A DNA stretch of 16,042 nt from NCBI GenBank assembly GCA_016199325.1, contig JACQGW010000191.1:1-16042 (forward strand), read 5' to 3'. Numbering within the stretch: position 1 is the first letter of the stretch; each line of letters opens with the position of its first letter. The notes beneath the pieces are model-generated. The model was not told the origin of the DNA, did no database searches, and saw only the letters and a program-made list of their open reading frames with translations. This DNA is from Chloroflexota bacterium. Lineage in GTDB: Bacteria > Chloroflexota > Dehalococcoidia > JACQGW01. Positions 1 through 6,793 of the stretch are shown in pieces. A program made the position numbers and the translations under genes.

Positions 1-777
1 CTCCTCGAACTGGACGTGGAAGTCGGCAAAGTCCTCCCGCGTCAGAAAACCGCCGTTCTCCTGGCAGAAGCGAGCCATGATGGCGGCGAGATCGCCCTTG
101 TAGAAGAGGTCGCGGGCAGCCATCAGGCCGGCGTGGCGGCCGCCCTTCGCCACACCTGCGCGCTCGGCGTCGGCCAGCGCCTGGAGCGTCCTTGCAAGGT
201 CCGTCTGGACGAGCAGCTCGCCTGGCTCCGGCGTCCGACCGTTCGGCATGAAGATCGCCGCCGAGGACGGCCACTGGTCGAGGAGGCCCTTGACGTCGGC
301 GATCCGCTTGGACAGCCACGGATAGACCGGAAAGCCCCGGGTGCAGATTTCGATGGCCGGCTGGGCGACCTCGCCAAACGAGCGCGTCCCGAAGCGGGCG
401 AGGAGCGTGATCCAGGCGTCCGGCGCGGCCGGCACGATCGCCCGCGGAATGCCGTGGGGCATGTCGTCGCCGAACCGGTCGAGGTACTTTTTCAGCGTCA
501 CCGTCTTCGACGCCCGGCCGAGGCCGCTGATGGTGAAGACCCGCCCGGTCTTCGCCTCGTACCCAACGATCGGCGCGACCCCGCCGAAATCGGTCGCGTT
601 GCGCTGGAGGACGGCCACGCCGATGCCGGTGGCGACGGCGGCGTCGAAGGCGTTGCCGCCGTTCTGGAGGATACGCGCGCCCGCCTGAGTCGCCAGGTAG
701 TGAGTCGACGCCACCATGAACTCCGCGCCCTGGATCGGTGGACGAGCCGAGCTCAACGAAGCCGGACTGAAAGGCAT
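1..777 (-). CDS. Gamma-glutamyltransferase family protein (partial; C-terminal part beyond window)
   Basis: Reading leftward from ATG 777, 259 codons stay open to the window edge. The start is supported by GGGGAGG at 788-794, about 10 nt upstream. The hallmark of the GGT large subunit is visible as GGNAFDAAVAT (residues 40-50), followed by an RNATDFGGVAPIVGY segment where classical enzymes carry their conserved glycine-rich stretch. A conserved HGIPRAIVPAAPDAW run (108-122) and LTREDFADF (245-253) also fit the family. The family consists of Ntn hydrolases that transfer or hydrolyse gamma-glutamyl groups, for example from glutathione; autoprocessing exposes a Thr nucleophile that would lie beyond the window. 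No signal peptide is visible, so a cytoplasmic YwrD-like member is likelier than a periplasmic enzyme. It lies 91 nt downstream of the MttB-like gene on the same strand and is probably co-transcribed with it. Family is confident; true gamma-glutamyl specificity is inferred. Confidence 0.85.
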   Translation of the reverse strand, partial: MPFSPASLSSARPPIQGAEFMVASTHYLATQAGARILQNGGNAFDAAVATGIGVAVLQRNATDFGGVAPIVGYEAKTGRVFTISGLGRASKTVTLKKYLDRFGDDMPHGIPRAIVPAAPDAWITLLARFGTRSFGEVAQPAIEICTRGFPVYPWLSKRIADVKGLLDQWPSSAAIFMPNGRTPEPGELLVQTDLARTLQALADAERAGVAKGGRHAGLMAARDLFYKGDLAAIMARFCQENGGFLTREDFADFHVQFEE

Positions 778-798
778 GAGCGTCTATCCTCCCCAACG

Positions 799-853
799 GG
801 TTTCTGGTTTCTGGTTCGAGGAGCATCGACCCAACCACAAACCAGAAACCTCG
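799..853. repeat. Heptameric repeat forming an inverted repeat
   Basis: In the 91-nt gap between the two leftward genes, the left side has three 7-nt units of form GGTTNNN (799-819) and the right side three units of form AACCNNN (833-853). The 12-bp arms at 799-810 and 839-850 are perfect reverse complements with a 28-nt loop. No T-tract follows on either strand, so it is not a standard intrinsic terminator. The same period-7 RACC pattern recurs at 6735-6776 and 8195-8229. Confidence 0.7.
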
Positions 854-868
854 TTTCGGACGCCGTCC

Positions 869-2293
869 TCAGTTGGCCGCCACCGGCTCGGCGAGGTAAT
901 CGTCCAGGGCATGGCGTGTCTGCGGTGAGAGCTTCGGCGGGCGGTGCGTCGCCAGTGTGTCCTCGATCTTCTGGCGGACCCGCTTGCGGAGCTTCTCGTC
1001 GTCGTCGGGCTGCACGGCCAGCGCAGGCGACCGCAGCCAGAGGGATGGATACCAGACCTCGGTCCGGAAGCGCGCGAACGTGTGCTCCTCGCCCATGAAG
1101 CTCCCGTAGGGACCGACCGCGTCGATGGTGTCCAGGCCGAGGTCGTCTTCGCTGAAGGAGAGGCCCCGCAGGAACCGCAGGAGGGCGTCGGCCATCTCGC
1201 AGTCCAGCACCAGCAGCTCGTGGGAGATGGCGTTGCAGTTGTCGATCCAGCCGAAGCCGCCGACCATCGTCGCGCCGCCCAGGCAGCAGGCGAGGGTCTG
1301 GAGCGTTCGCTCGACGCCGGCCTGGACGTTCACCCCCTTGGCGTCGGTCGTGATGCAGTTGGAGCGGACCGGCAGGCCCAGGTGCCGCCCGAGCTGCATC
1401 AGGGTGAGCGTGCCCAGCGCGCGCTCGGGCGCGCCCGTCGAACAGACGAGGTCGCGCATATCGAAGACCGGCGCCGAGCCGCCCTGGAAAAATCGGGTGC
1501 CCTCGCGCGTAGTCTGAAGGAGGACGAGCGACGCCAGGTGCTCGGCGTGGGCCACGACAACCGTCCCCGCCACCGTCACCGGCGAGGTCGCCCCGATCTG
1601 CGGCCAGGAGCTCGCCCCCGTCGGGATGCCCAGACGGGCCGCCGAGATGAGCCGCTCGCATTCCTCCGGCGGCATCACCAGCGGCGTCTGCGTATTGATG
1701 GTCGCGTGGATGCAGGGGTACTTCTGAACCTGATCCAGGCCGCCGACGTCCCGGGCGACGATCTCCACCTGCTTCTCGAACATGCCCGGCAGTCGACCGC
1801 CGACGCCCATCGGCTTGATCGAGTTCTCGTAGCGGATGACGAAGCCGAGCCGCTGCGCGACCTCGGGCGGCACGTCCCGCATCGATCCGGTAATGCCCGC
1901 CTCGGCGAGCTGTGGGAGCGTGTCGGTGAGCTTCACGGCCTCGACGGCGTCGGCCTGGGTGTACGATCGGACCTCGCCGGTGCGCCAGTCCAAGACGGCG
2001 ATACCGCCGCCGCCGGCGTTGAAGACGATCTCGTCGCCGCCAACCGTGTACGCTTTCTTGCCCTCCCGGTTGTAGATGTCCCAGCTCCGCGGCGCGACGG
2101 AGAGCGCCCACTCGACAAGCCTGGGCGGGAACCGGACGCGGGCGCCGTCGACGGTGGCGCCGGCCCGTCGGAGCGCATCCCGCGCCTCTTCACCCTCGAA
2201 GTCGACGCCGGTCCGCTCCAGGACCTGGAGGGTGGCCGCGTGCAACCGGTCGAGCTTCGCCGGGTCGGGCGCGACGAGCAGTCGGGTACTCAT
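869..2293 (-). CDS. MttB-superfamily (trimethylamine methyltransferase-like) protein, non-pyrrolysine
   Basis: A 474-residue protein starts at ATG 2293 with GAAAGGAG at 2303-2310, 9 nt upstream; the frame stays open 14 codons further, but that extension has no ribosome site. The match is to the MttB superfamily of TIM-barrel methyltransferases, which move a methyl group from a quaternary or tertiary amine to a corrinoid protein. Family features include the barrel segments SSWPQIGATSPVTVAG (228-243), TTDAKGVNVQAG (315-326), the glycine-rich GGATMVGGFGWIDN (339-352) and the C-terminal EEHTFARFRTEVWYPSLW (402-419). There is no in-frame amber codon, so it belongs with non-Pyl relatives such as glycine-betaine, proline-betaine and carnitine demethylases rather than true trimethylamine MttB. 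No corrinoid protein or reductive activator gene is in the window. It is transcribed divergently from the dipeptidase and precedes the GGT-like gene. Family confident; substrate unknown. Confidence 0.88.
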   Translation of the reverse strand: MSTRLLVAPDPAKLDRLHAATLQVLERTGVDFEGEEARDALRRAGATVDGARVRFPPRLVEWALSVAPRSWDIYNREGKKAYTVGGDEIVFNAGGGGIAVLDWRTGEVRSYTQADAVEAVKLTDTLPQLAEAGITGSMRDVPPEVAQRLGFVIRYENSIKPMGVGGRLPGMFEKQVEIVARDVGGLDQVQKYPCIHATINTQTPLVMPPEECERLISAARLGIPTGASSWPQIGATSPVTVAGTVVVAHAEHLASLVLLQTTREGTRFFQGGSAPVFDMRDLVCSTGAPERALGTLTLMQLGRHLGLPVRSNCITTDAKGVNVQAGVERTLQTLACCLGGATMVGGFGWIDNCNAISHELLVLDCEMADALLRFLRGLSFSEDDLGLDTIDAVGPYGSFMGEEHTFARFRTEVWYPSLWLRSPALAVQPDDDEKLRKRVRQKIEDTLATHRPPKLSPQTRHALDDYLAEPVAAN

Positions 2294-2343
2294 GGGGAAC
2301 AGCTCCTTTCGCCTGCCGCGATTCGCCTCTGCCAACTACTCCG

Positions 2344-2372
2344 ATTCTAGCGGGCGTGAGTGCTGTCGTCAA
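2344..2372 (-). promoter_or_regulatory. Sigma70-like promoter for the leftward MttB-like/GGT-like genes
   Basis: On the minus strand a -35 box TTGACG (2367-2372) is followed by exactly 17 nt and a -10 box TAGAAT (2344-2349). Transcription would start near 2337, giving a leader of about 44 nt with the ribosome site at 2303-2310. This is pattern matching to the consensus, not measured activity. Confidence 0.6.
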
Positions 2373-2378
2373 ATCCGC

Positions 2379-2407
2379 TTGACAACGCGCGCGACCGCTG
2401 CTACAGT
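2379..2407 (+). promoter_or_regulatory. Sigma70-like promoter for the rightward dipeptidase/transporter genes
   Basis: A consensus -35 box TTGACA (2379-2384), a 17-nt spacer and a -10 box TACAGT (2402-2407) precede the dipeptidase. The predicted leader is about 100 nt. Its -35 box is only 6 nt from that of the opposing promoter, and the two form the symmetric pattern GTCAA-N6-TTGAC, so one regulator bound here could act on both directions. Confidence 0.6.
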
Positions 2408-2512
2408 GCATGTCAAACCGGCCGACGTGCCCATGCGGGAGCGCCGGCCCGGCCAGCGTGTTTCGTCGGCCTTCGCTGCTCGTCGGCTCCTTCACGACAA
2501 CTGAACAGGGAG

Positions 2513-3556
2513 ATGATGACCGTGGACTTCGCAGCGCGCGCCCAGGCGATCCACCAGCGGGCGATGGTGGTCGACGCCCACCTCGACTTCGCCCTCTGTG
2601 TGCATAAGGCGCGTCTGGAAGGCACCTACGATTCCCTCCGCAGCCAGTGGCTTCCCTGGTTCCGGGAGGGCGGGCTCAAGATCCAGAGCGTCCCCATCGC
2701 CGTTGATTCGACCTATCTGCCCGAGATGGCGCTTCGCCGCACGATCCAGATCCTCGATTCCATGTACACCGAGATCGAGGAGAACGCCGGCCAGATCGAG
2801 GTGATGCTGACCGGCGCCGACATCGATCGGATCAACGGCGCCGGCAGGATCGCGGCCCTGCTGGCCCTGGAGGGCGCCGAGGCACTCGGCCAGGACCTCA
2901 GCGCGCTCCGGATGCTCTACAAGCTCGGCATCCGTATGATCTCCTTCACCTGGATGCGGCGGACCTCGTTCGGCGACGGCACCTGGGAGGGCGGGACCGG
3001 CGGCGGCCTGACCCGGCTCGGCGTCGCGGCGGTCAAGGAGATGAACCGGCTGGGCATGGTCGTCGACGTCGCCCACACGTCGGACCCGACGTTCTGGTCG
3101 ATCATGGACGTGACAAGCCAGCCGCCCGTCGCCAGCCACGCGAGCTGCCGCGCGCTGAAGGATCACCCGCGCAACCTGACCGACGACATGATTCGAGCCC
3201 TCGCCGCGAAAGGAGGCGGTATCGGCATTACGGCGGTTCCGGCGTTCATCGCCGACCCGGCGACCCTGGCGGCGTACGTCGATCACGTCGAGCATGCCGT
3301 GAAGGTCGGAGGCGTCGACCACGTCGGGATCGGCACGGACTTCATGAAGATGACAAGCCAGATGCGCGCCTATCAGAGCGTGGCCGGCGAAACGCCCGGC
3401 CCGCACGGGCCGCGGCCGGCGCCGTTCGAGGACCTCAACAGCCCCGAGCACCTGCCGAATGTGACGGCCGAGCTCCTACGGCGAGGCTGGTCGGAGGCCG
3501 ACGTCGAAAAGGTGATTGGCGGCAACTTCGCCCGGGTGTTCCGGCAGGTGCTGTGA
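2513..3556 (+). CDS. Membrane dipeptidase, peptidase family M19 (renal dipeptidase-like)
   Basis: A 347-residue metallopeptidase of the amidohydrolase fold, a normal length for bacterial M19. Numbering from ATG 2513, all expected zinc-site residues are present: H23 and D25 in VDAHLDF, bridging E120 in LALEGAE, H188 in VVDVAHTS, H209 in VASHASCRAL and D276 in VGIGTDF. The family signature HPRNLTDDMIRALAAKGG (218-235) and the terminal GGNFARVFR (336-344) agree. M19 enzymes cleave dipeptides, including Cys-Gly and dipeptides with a C-terminal D-residue. No signal peptide or GPI-like tail is visible, so it is likely cytoplasmic. The start is ambiguous: GGAG at 2509-2512 abuts ATG 2513, leaves 3 nt to ATG 2516 and 9 nt to GTG 2522; the last has the best spacing and resembles the GTG start of the next gene. 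It is first in a rightward series ahead of a peptide transporter, which suits hydrolysis of imported dipeptides. Confidence 0.92.
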   Translation: MMTVDFAARAQAIHQRAMVVDAHLDFALCVHKARLEGTYDSLRSQWLPWFREGGLKIQSVPIAVDSTYLPEMALRRTIQILDSMYTEIEENAGQIEVMLTGADIDRINGAGRIAALLALEGAEALGQDLSALRMLYKLGIRMISFTWMRRTSFGDGTWEGGTGGGLTRLGVAAVKEMNRLGMVVDVAHTSDPTFWSIMDVTSQPPVASHASCRALKDHPRNLTDDMIRALAAKGGGIGITAVPAFIADPATLAAYVDHVEHAVKVGGVDHVGIGTDFMKMTSQMRAYQSVAGETPGPHGPRPAPFEDLNSPEHLPNVTAELLRRGWSEADVEKVIGGNFARVFRQVL

Positions 3557-3581
3557 AGCTGCCAGAGGGGAGTGAACCGCC

Positions 3582-3605
3582 ATGACGCCAGGGAAGGATG
3601 GGTAA
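3582..3605 (+). other. Seven-codon mini-ORF with a good ribosome site (leader peptide or remnant)
   Basis: An ATG at 3582 opens a 7-codon frame (MTPGKDG) ending with TAA at 3603-3605. GGGGAG at 3567-3572 lies 9 nt upstream, an ideal spacing. It sits 25 nt after the dipeptidase stop. It may be the decayed start of a lost gene, a leader peptide, or chance. Confidence 0.15.
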
Positions 3606-3645
3606 CAAGCCCGCCTGATGGTTCCTCACGGTCGAACGGACGGGC

Positions 3646-3716
3646 TCGTAGTTGGCGCTTGAGCGCCCGGACCTCGGGCGCATGAGGCCCGGGCGCTCAA
3701 GCGCCAACTACGAACC
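3646..3716. repeat. REPIN-like inverted doublet of GTAG-headed REP hairpins
   Basis: Two perfect 25-nt arms (3646-3670 and 3689-3713) flank an 18-nt loop. Each arm contains its own small hairpin of 6-bp stem and 2-nt loop (3654-3667 and 3692-3705), preceded on its outer side by GTAG. The right arm extends to GGTTCGTAGT read on the minus strand (3707-3716), the same decamer found at 7735-7744 and, on the minus strand, at 8039-8048. This layout matches REP doublets mobilised by REP-associated tyrosine transposases. It occupies the 240-nt gap between dipeptidase and binding protein, and the rest of that gap shows no clear promoter. It could also attenuate read-through. Confidence 0.7.
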
Positions 3717-3796
3717 ATGGTAGCAGGCCTGACGGGCTCCTGGGCAACATGTTTCGTCAAGTGGACTCACGACACACTGCGAAGGAGGAATGGACC

Positions 3797-5602
3797 GTGG
3801 ACGGATCGAGTCAGTTCTCTGTTCGACGGATGGGACGGCGATCTCTGTTGAAGCTGCTGGCGCTCGCCAGCGCCGCGACCTCGGTGGGCATACTCCAGGC
3901 GTGCGCCGGGGCGCCGGCGCCCGAACCGACGAAGGCGCCCGCGCCGGCGCAGCCGGCGGCGGCCCAGCCCACCAAAGCGCCCGCGGTCGTCCCGACCGCC
4001 GCCCCGACGGCCGCCGCCAGGCCGCCGGCAGCCCCGACCCCCGCTCCCACAGCGGCCGGTCCCATTGCCGCCCCGACCGTGTCTCCTGCCGGCCAGGCGA
4101 AGCGCGGCGGCACGATCCGGGTGGCCACCAAGCCGGACTTCACCGTGTTCGACCCCGCCCACAGCGACGACTACCAGTCCTGGACGATGGCCTTCCAGAT
4201 CTTCGACGGCCTCTACTACTTCGACAAGGACGGCAAGCTGCAGGAAGGCATCGCCGACGGCATGCCGAAGATCAGCCCGGACGGCCTGACCTACACGATC
4301 AAGCTGAAGAAGGGCGTCAAGTTCCACAACGGCCGCGAGGTGGAGGCCGCCGACTTCAAGTACTCCTGGGAGCGCATCCTCAACCCCAAGGAGAAAGCGT
4401 TCGGCAACCGCTTCATCCGGCTGGTCGAGGGCGGCCAGGAGATCCTGGACGGCAAGAGCATGGATCTCAAGGGCGTGAAGATCCCCGACAAGTACACGCT
4501 GGAGCTCCACCTCAGCCAGGTGTCGGCGTCGTTCCTCTACAACCTCGGAACCTCCTATCTCATGGTGGTGCCGCGGGAGGAGGTCGAGAAGCTCGGCGAG
4601 GACTTCGGCCGCAAGCCGGTCGGCACCGGCGCCTACAAGCTCCAGGAATGGAAGCTCGGCCAGATCGGCGTGTTCGTCCGCAACGAGAGCTATTTCAAGA
4701 AGGGCTTGCCCAACATCGATCGTATCGAGTACCACCTGGGGATCGACCCGCAGTTGGCTCTCCTCAAGCTAGAGCGGGGCGAGGTCGACTTCCTGCTGGA
4801 CGGCGTGCCGATGGCGGAGTTCGCCAGCATCACAACCGATCCCAAGTGGAAGCCCTATCTGACCTCTTCGGAGCAGTATAACGTCAGCGGCCTCTACCTG
4901 AACGTGACCTGGCCGCCGTTCGACAACATCAAGGTCCGAACGGCCGTCGGACTGGCGCTCGACCGCAAGCGCATCGTCCAACTGCTCCAGGGGTTCGCGA
5001 CGCTGGCGAACGGGTGGCTACCGCCCACCCTGCCCGGCGCCAGGACGGATCGGCCGCCGTTCGAGTACAACCTGGACAAGGCGAAGGCGCTGCTGAAAGA
5101 GGCCGGCCACGCCGATGGCTTCGCGGTCGAGTTTCCCTACACGGGCAGCACCATCACCGACAAGGTGGTCCCGGCCATCCAGGCCGATCTCGCCAAGGTC
5201 GGCATCAAGCTCGATCTCAAGCAGGTCTCGACGGCGACCGGCTACGCGATGCGGTCCAGCGACAAGGGCGTGCCCATGGGCGTGGGCGGCAAGGGGTCGA
5301 ACACCCCCGATCTCTACGACTGGATGGCGAACCCGACCTGTGAGACCGAGCGGATCTCCTCCATCACCCGGAACTGCATGCAGGAGCTCGACGCGCTCGT
5401 CTTCGAGGCAGAGAAGCTGCCGAACAACCCGGAGAAGCGGCGTGAGCTGATGCTCAAGGCCGAGGACCTCCTGCTCGCTTCGCAGGCGCGCCACCTCATC
5501 TACTATCCGAAGCTCTGGGCCATGCACACGCCGGCGCTCAAAGGCTTCTACGCCAACCCGATCATCCGCTGGTGGTGGCAGGACTACTGGCTCGACCGCT
5601 AG
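3797..5602 (+). CDS. Peptide-type ABC transporter solute-binding lipoprotein (SBP_bac_5 family)
   Basis: The chosen start is GTG 3797, with GGAGG at 3784-3788, 8 nt upstream, giving 601 residues; an upstream ATG at 3749 has no ribosome site. The N-terminus carries a twin-arginine-like GRRSLLK (13-19), a hydrophobic stretch and a lipobox LQAC with Cys36, so it is probably a Tat-exported lipoprotein anchored at the outer face of the membrane. A low-complexity Ala/Pro/Thr linker spans about residues 38-98, a form typical of Chloroflexota. The folded domain begins near GGTIRVATKPDFTVFDPA and shows family features such as LTYTIKLKKGVKFHNGREV, DFKYSWERI, GTGAYKLQEW and VRTAVGLALDRKRIV. The family captures di- and oligopeptides but also nickel, sugars or opines, so the ligand is uncertain. 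It is followed after 16 nt by the DppC-like permease. Confidence 0.93.
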   Translation: MDGSSQFSVRRMGRRSLLKLLALASAATSVGILQACAGAPAPEPTKAPAPAQPAAAQPTKAPAVVPTAAPTAAARPPAAPTPAPTAAGPIAAPTVSPAGQAKRGGTIRVATKPDFTVFDPAHSDDYQSWTMAFQIFDGLYYFDKDGKLQEGIADGMPKISPDGLTYTIKLKKGVKFHNGREVEAADFKYSWERILNPKEKAFGNRFIRLVEGGQEILDGKSMDLKGVKIPDKYTLELHLSQVSASFLYNLGTSYLMVVPREEVEKLGEDFGRKPVGTGAYKLQEWKLGQIGVFVRNESYFKKGLPNIDRIEYHLGIDPQLALLKLERGEVDFLLDGVPMAEFASITTDPKWKPYLTSSEQYNVSGLYLNVTWPPFDNIKVRTAVGLALDRKRIVQLLQGFATLANGWLPPTLPGARTDRPPFEYNLDKAKALLKEAGHADGFAVEFPYTGSTITDKVVPAIQADLAKVGIKLDLKQVSTATGYAMRSSDKGVPMGVGGKGSNTPDLYDWMANPTCETERISSITRNCMQELDALVFEAEKLPNNPEKRRELMLKAEDLLLASQARHLIYYPKLWAMHTPALKGFYANPIIRWWWQDYWLDR

Positions 5603-5618
5603 ATCGAGGGAGTTTGCG

Positions 5619-6557
5619 ATGTCATCCCGAGCGCCGGCTATCGTGAGCGCCGAGGCTGGCCCAGCTCTCGGCGAGCGGGCGTATCGAAGTCGGAGCCAGT
5701 GGCAGCAGGTCTGGGACTACGTCTCGACCGACCGGGCCGCCGTCGTCGGCGCCGCGCTGATCCTGCTGGTGATGGTCATGGGCATCGCCGCTCCCGGCAT
5801 CGCGCCGCGCGATCCGCTCGACCAGTCCTCGGCGGGCCTGACCGATCTCGGTGAGCCGCTGGCGCCGGGGGCGAACGGCTACCTGGCCGGCACCGACTCC
5901 GTCGGGCGCGACGTCGCCAGCCGGCTCATCTTCGGCGCCCGCACGTCGCTCGTCATCGGCGTCAGTGCCAGCGCACTGACGCTCATCCTCGGCCTGGCGA
6001 TTGGCGGCACCGCCGGCTATGCCGGCGGCATCGTCAGCATGTTCATCATGCGCGGCGTCGACATCCTGACGTCCTTCCCGGGCATTCTGCTGGCGATTGC
6101 GCTGGCCGCAGTGCTCAAGCCCAGCCTTTTCATCGTGATCCTGGTGCTGGGCGCCGTCTCGTGGACCTATCTGGCGCGCGTCGTCTACGGCGAGACGCTG
6201 TCGCTGCGCGAGGCCGAATACGTCACGGCCGCGCGCTGCATCGGCGCCACCGGCTGGCGGATCGTCCTCCGCCACATCGCGCCCCACCTCGTCTCCGTCT
6301 GCATGGTCTACGGGACCCTGGGCATCGCCTCCACCATTCGCGCCGAGGCCACGCTGAGCTACCTGGGCGTCGGCGTTCCGCCCCCGACGCCCACCTGGGG
6401 CAGCATGATCCGCGAGGGCCAGCAGTACTTCCGGGTGGCGCCCTGGTTGATGACCTACCCCGGCATCGCCGTGGTGATCACCGTCCTCGGCTTCAACCTG
6501 GTGGGCGGCTCCCTGCGAGACGCCTTTGACCCCCGCCGGCGGAGGCGGACGAAGTAA
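5619..6557 (+). CDS. dppC: ABC transporter permease, DppC/OppC-like
   Basis: A 312-residue inner-membrane permease with GAGGGAG at 5606-5612 ending 6 nt before ATG 5619. An OppC-type N-terminal cytoplasmic tail precedes the first membrane segment (about 40-60). The periplasmic LAGTDSVGRDVASRLIFGAR motif (89-108) is typical of DppC-type subunits. Further hydrophobic segments lie near 108-136, 150-182, 222-242 and 278-298. The EAA loop that docks on the ATPase is EYVTAARCIGATGWRIVLRH (200-219). It starts 16 nt after the binding protein and is surely translated from the same message. Its partner permease comes after it, the reverse of the usual dppB-dppC order. The symbol is given at family level; a dipeptide substrate is not proven. 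Confidence 0.93.
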   Translation: MSSRAPAIVSAEAGPALGERAYRSRSQWQQVWDYVSTDRAAVVGAALILLVMVMGIAAPGIAPRDPLDQSSAGLTDLGEPLAPGANGYLAGTDSVGRDVASRLIFGARTSLVIGVSASALTLILGLAIGGTAGYAGGIVSMFIMRGVDILTSFPGILLAIALAAVLKPSLFIVILVLGAVSWTYLARVVYGETLSLREAEYVTAARCIGATGWRIVLRHIAPHLVSVCMVYGTLGIASTIRAEATLSYLGVGVPPPTPTWGSMIREGQQYFRVAPWLMTYPGIAVVITVLGFNLVGGSLRDAFDPRRRRRTK

Positions 6558-6574
6558 GAACATCCAACAGAACC

Positions 6575-6668
6575 AACCGCAGAGACGCAGAGGACGCAGA
6601 GGCGGCGCAACGAACAGACGAACATCGATGCCCACTTCTCAGCGATCTTCGCTGCGTTCTCTGCGGTT
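6575..6668. repeat. CGCAGAG-type dispersed palindromic repeat
   Basis: Within the 236-nt gap between the two permease genes, 6578-6602 is a short-period run of CGCAGAG units. The arm 6575-6590 pairs with 6652-6668 (AACCGCAGAGA-CGCAG against its reverse complement) with one extra base on the right. The repeat resembles a short non-autonomous dispersed element; a GC-shifted relative lies at 7843-7866. No coding potential is visible. Confidence 0.6.
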
Positions 6669-6685
6669 TCGTGAGGCGCTTCAGC

Positions 6686-6776
6686 TTCAAGGTCCAGGGC
6701 GAGGCCGGAGGCAAGCTCCAGGATTGAGGACGACAAACCCCGGACCTTGAACCTTGGACCTCGAACCTGGGACCTC
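6686..6776. repeat. Heptameric GRACCTN tandem repeat with inverted partner
   Basis: From 6742 to 6776 there are five uninterrupted 7-nt units of consensus GRACCTN, preceded by a degenerate unit at 6735-6741. A 10-bp inverted partner of the first units lies at 6686-6695 (arms 6686-6695 and 6742-6751). The array ends 17 nt before the DppB-like start codon. It belongs with the heptamer repeats at 799-853 and 8195-8229. Confidence 0.7.
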
Positions 6777-6793
6777 GTATCGAGAGAGGGACG

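Noticed and set aside
16..1098. A 360-codon + strand frame at the left edge
   Set aside because: It is antisense to the GGT-like gene, is Arg-rich and has no family resemblance; the minus strand gives an intact GGT N-terminal domain.
944..2350. A long + strand frame opposite the MttB-like gene, and the alternative minus frame 753-2111
   Set aside because: These are shadows of the MttB-like gene in high-GC DNA; only the 869-2293 frame gives family motifs and a ribosome site.
2360..2512. An N-terminal extension of the dipeptidase from the upstream ATG at 2360
   Set aside because: It would run through the promoter at 2379-2407, and the extra residues do not resemble M19 N-termini; the family match begins after 2513.
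3767..4735. A 322-codon minus frame opposite the binding protein
   Set aside because: It is compositionally biased, with mirrored repeats of the Ala/Pro linker; the + strand product is a clear solute-binding protein.
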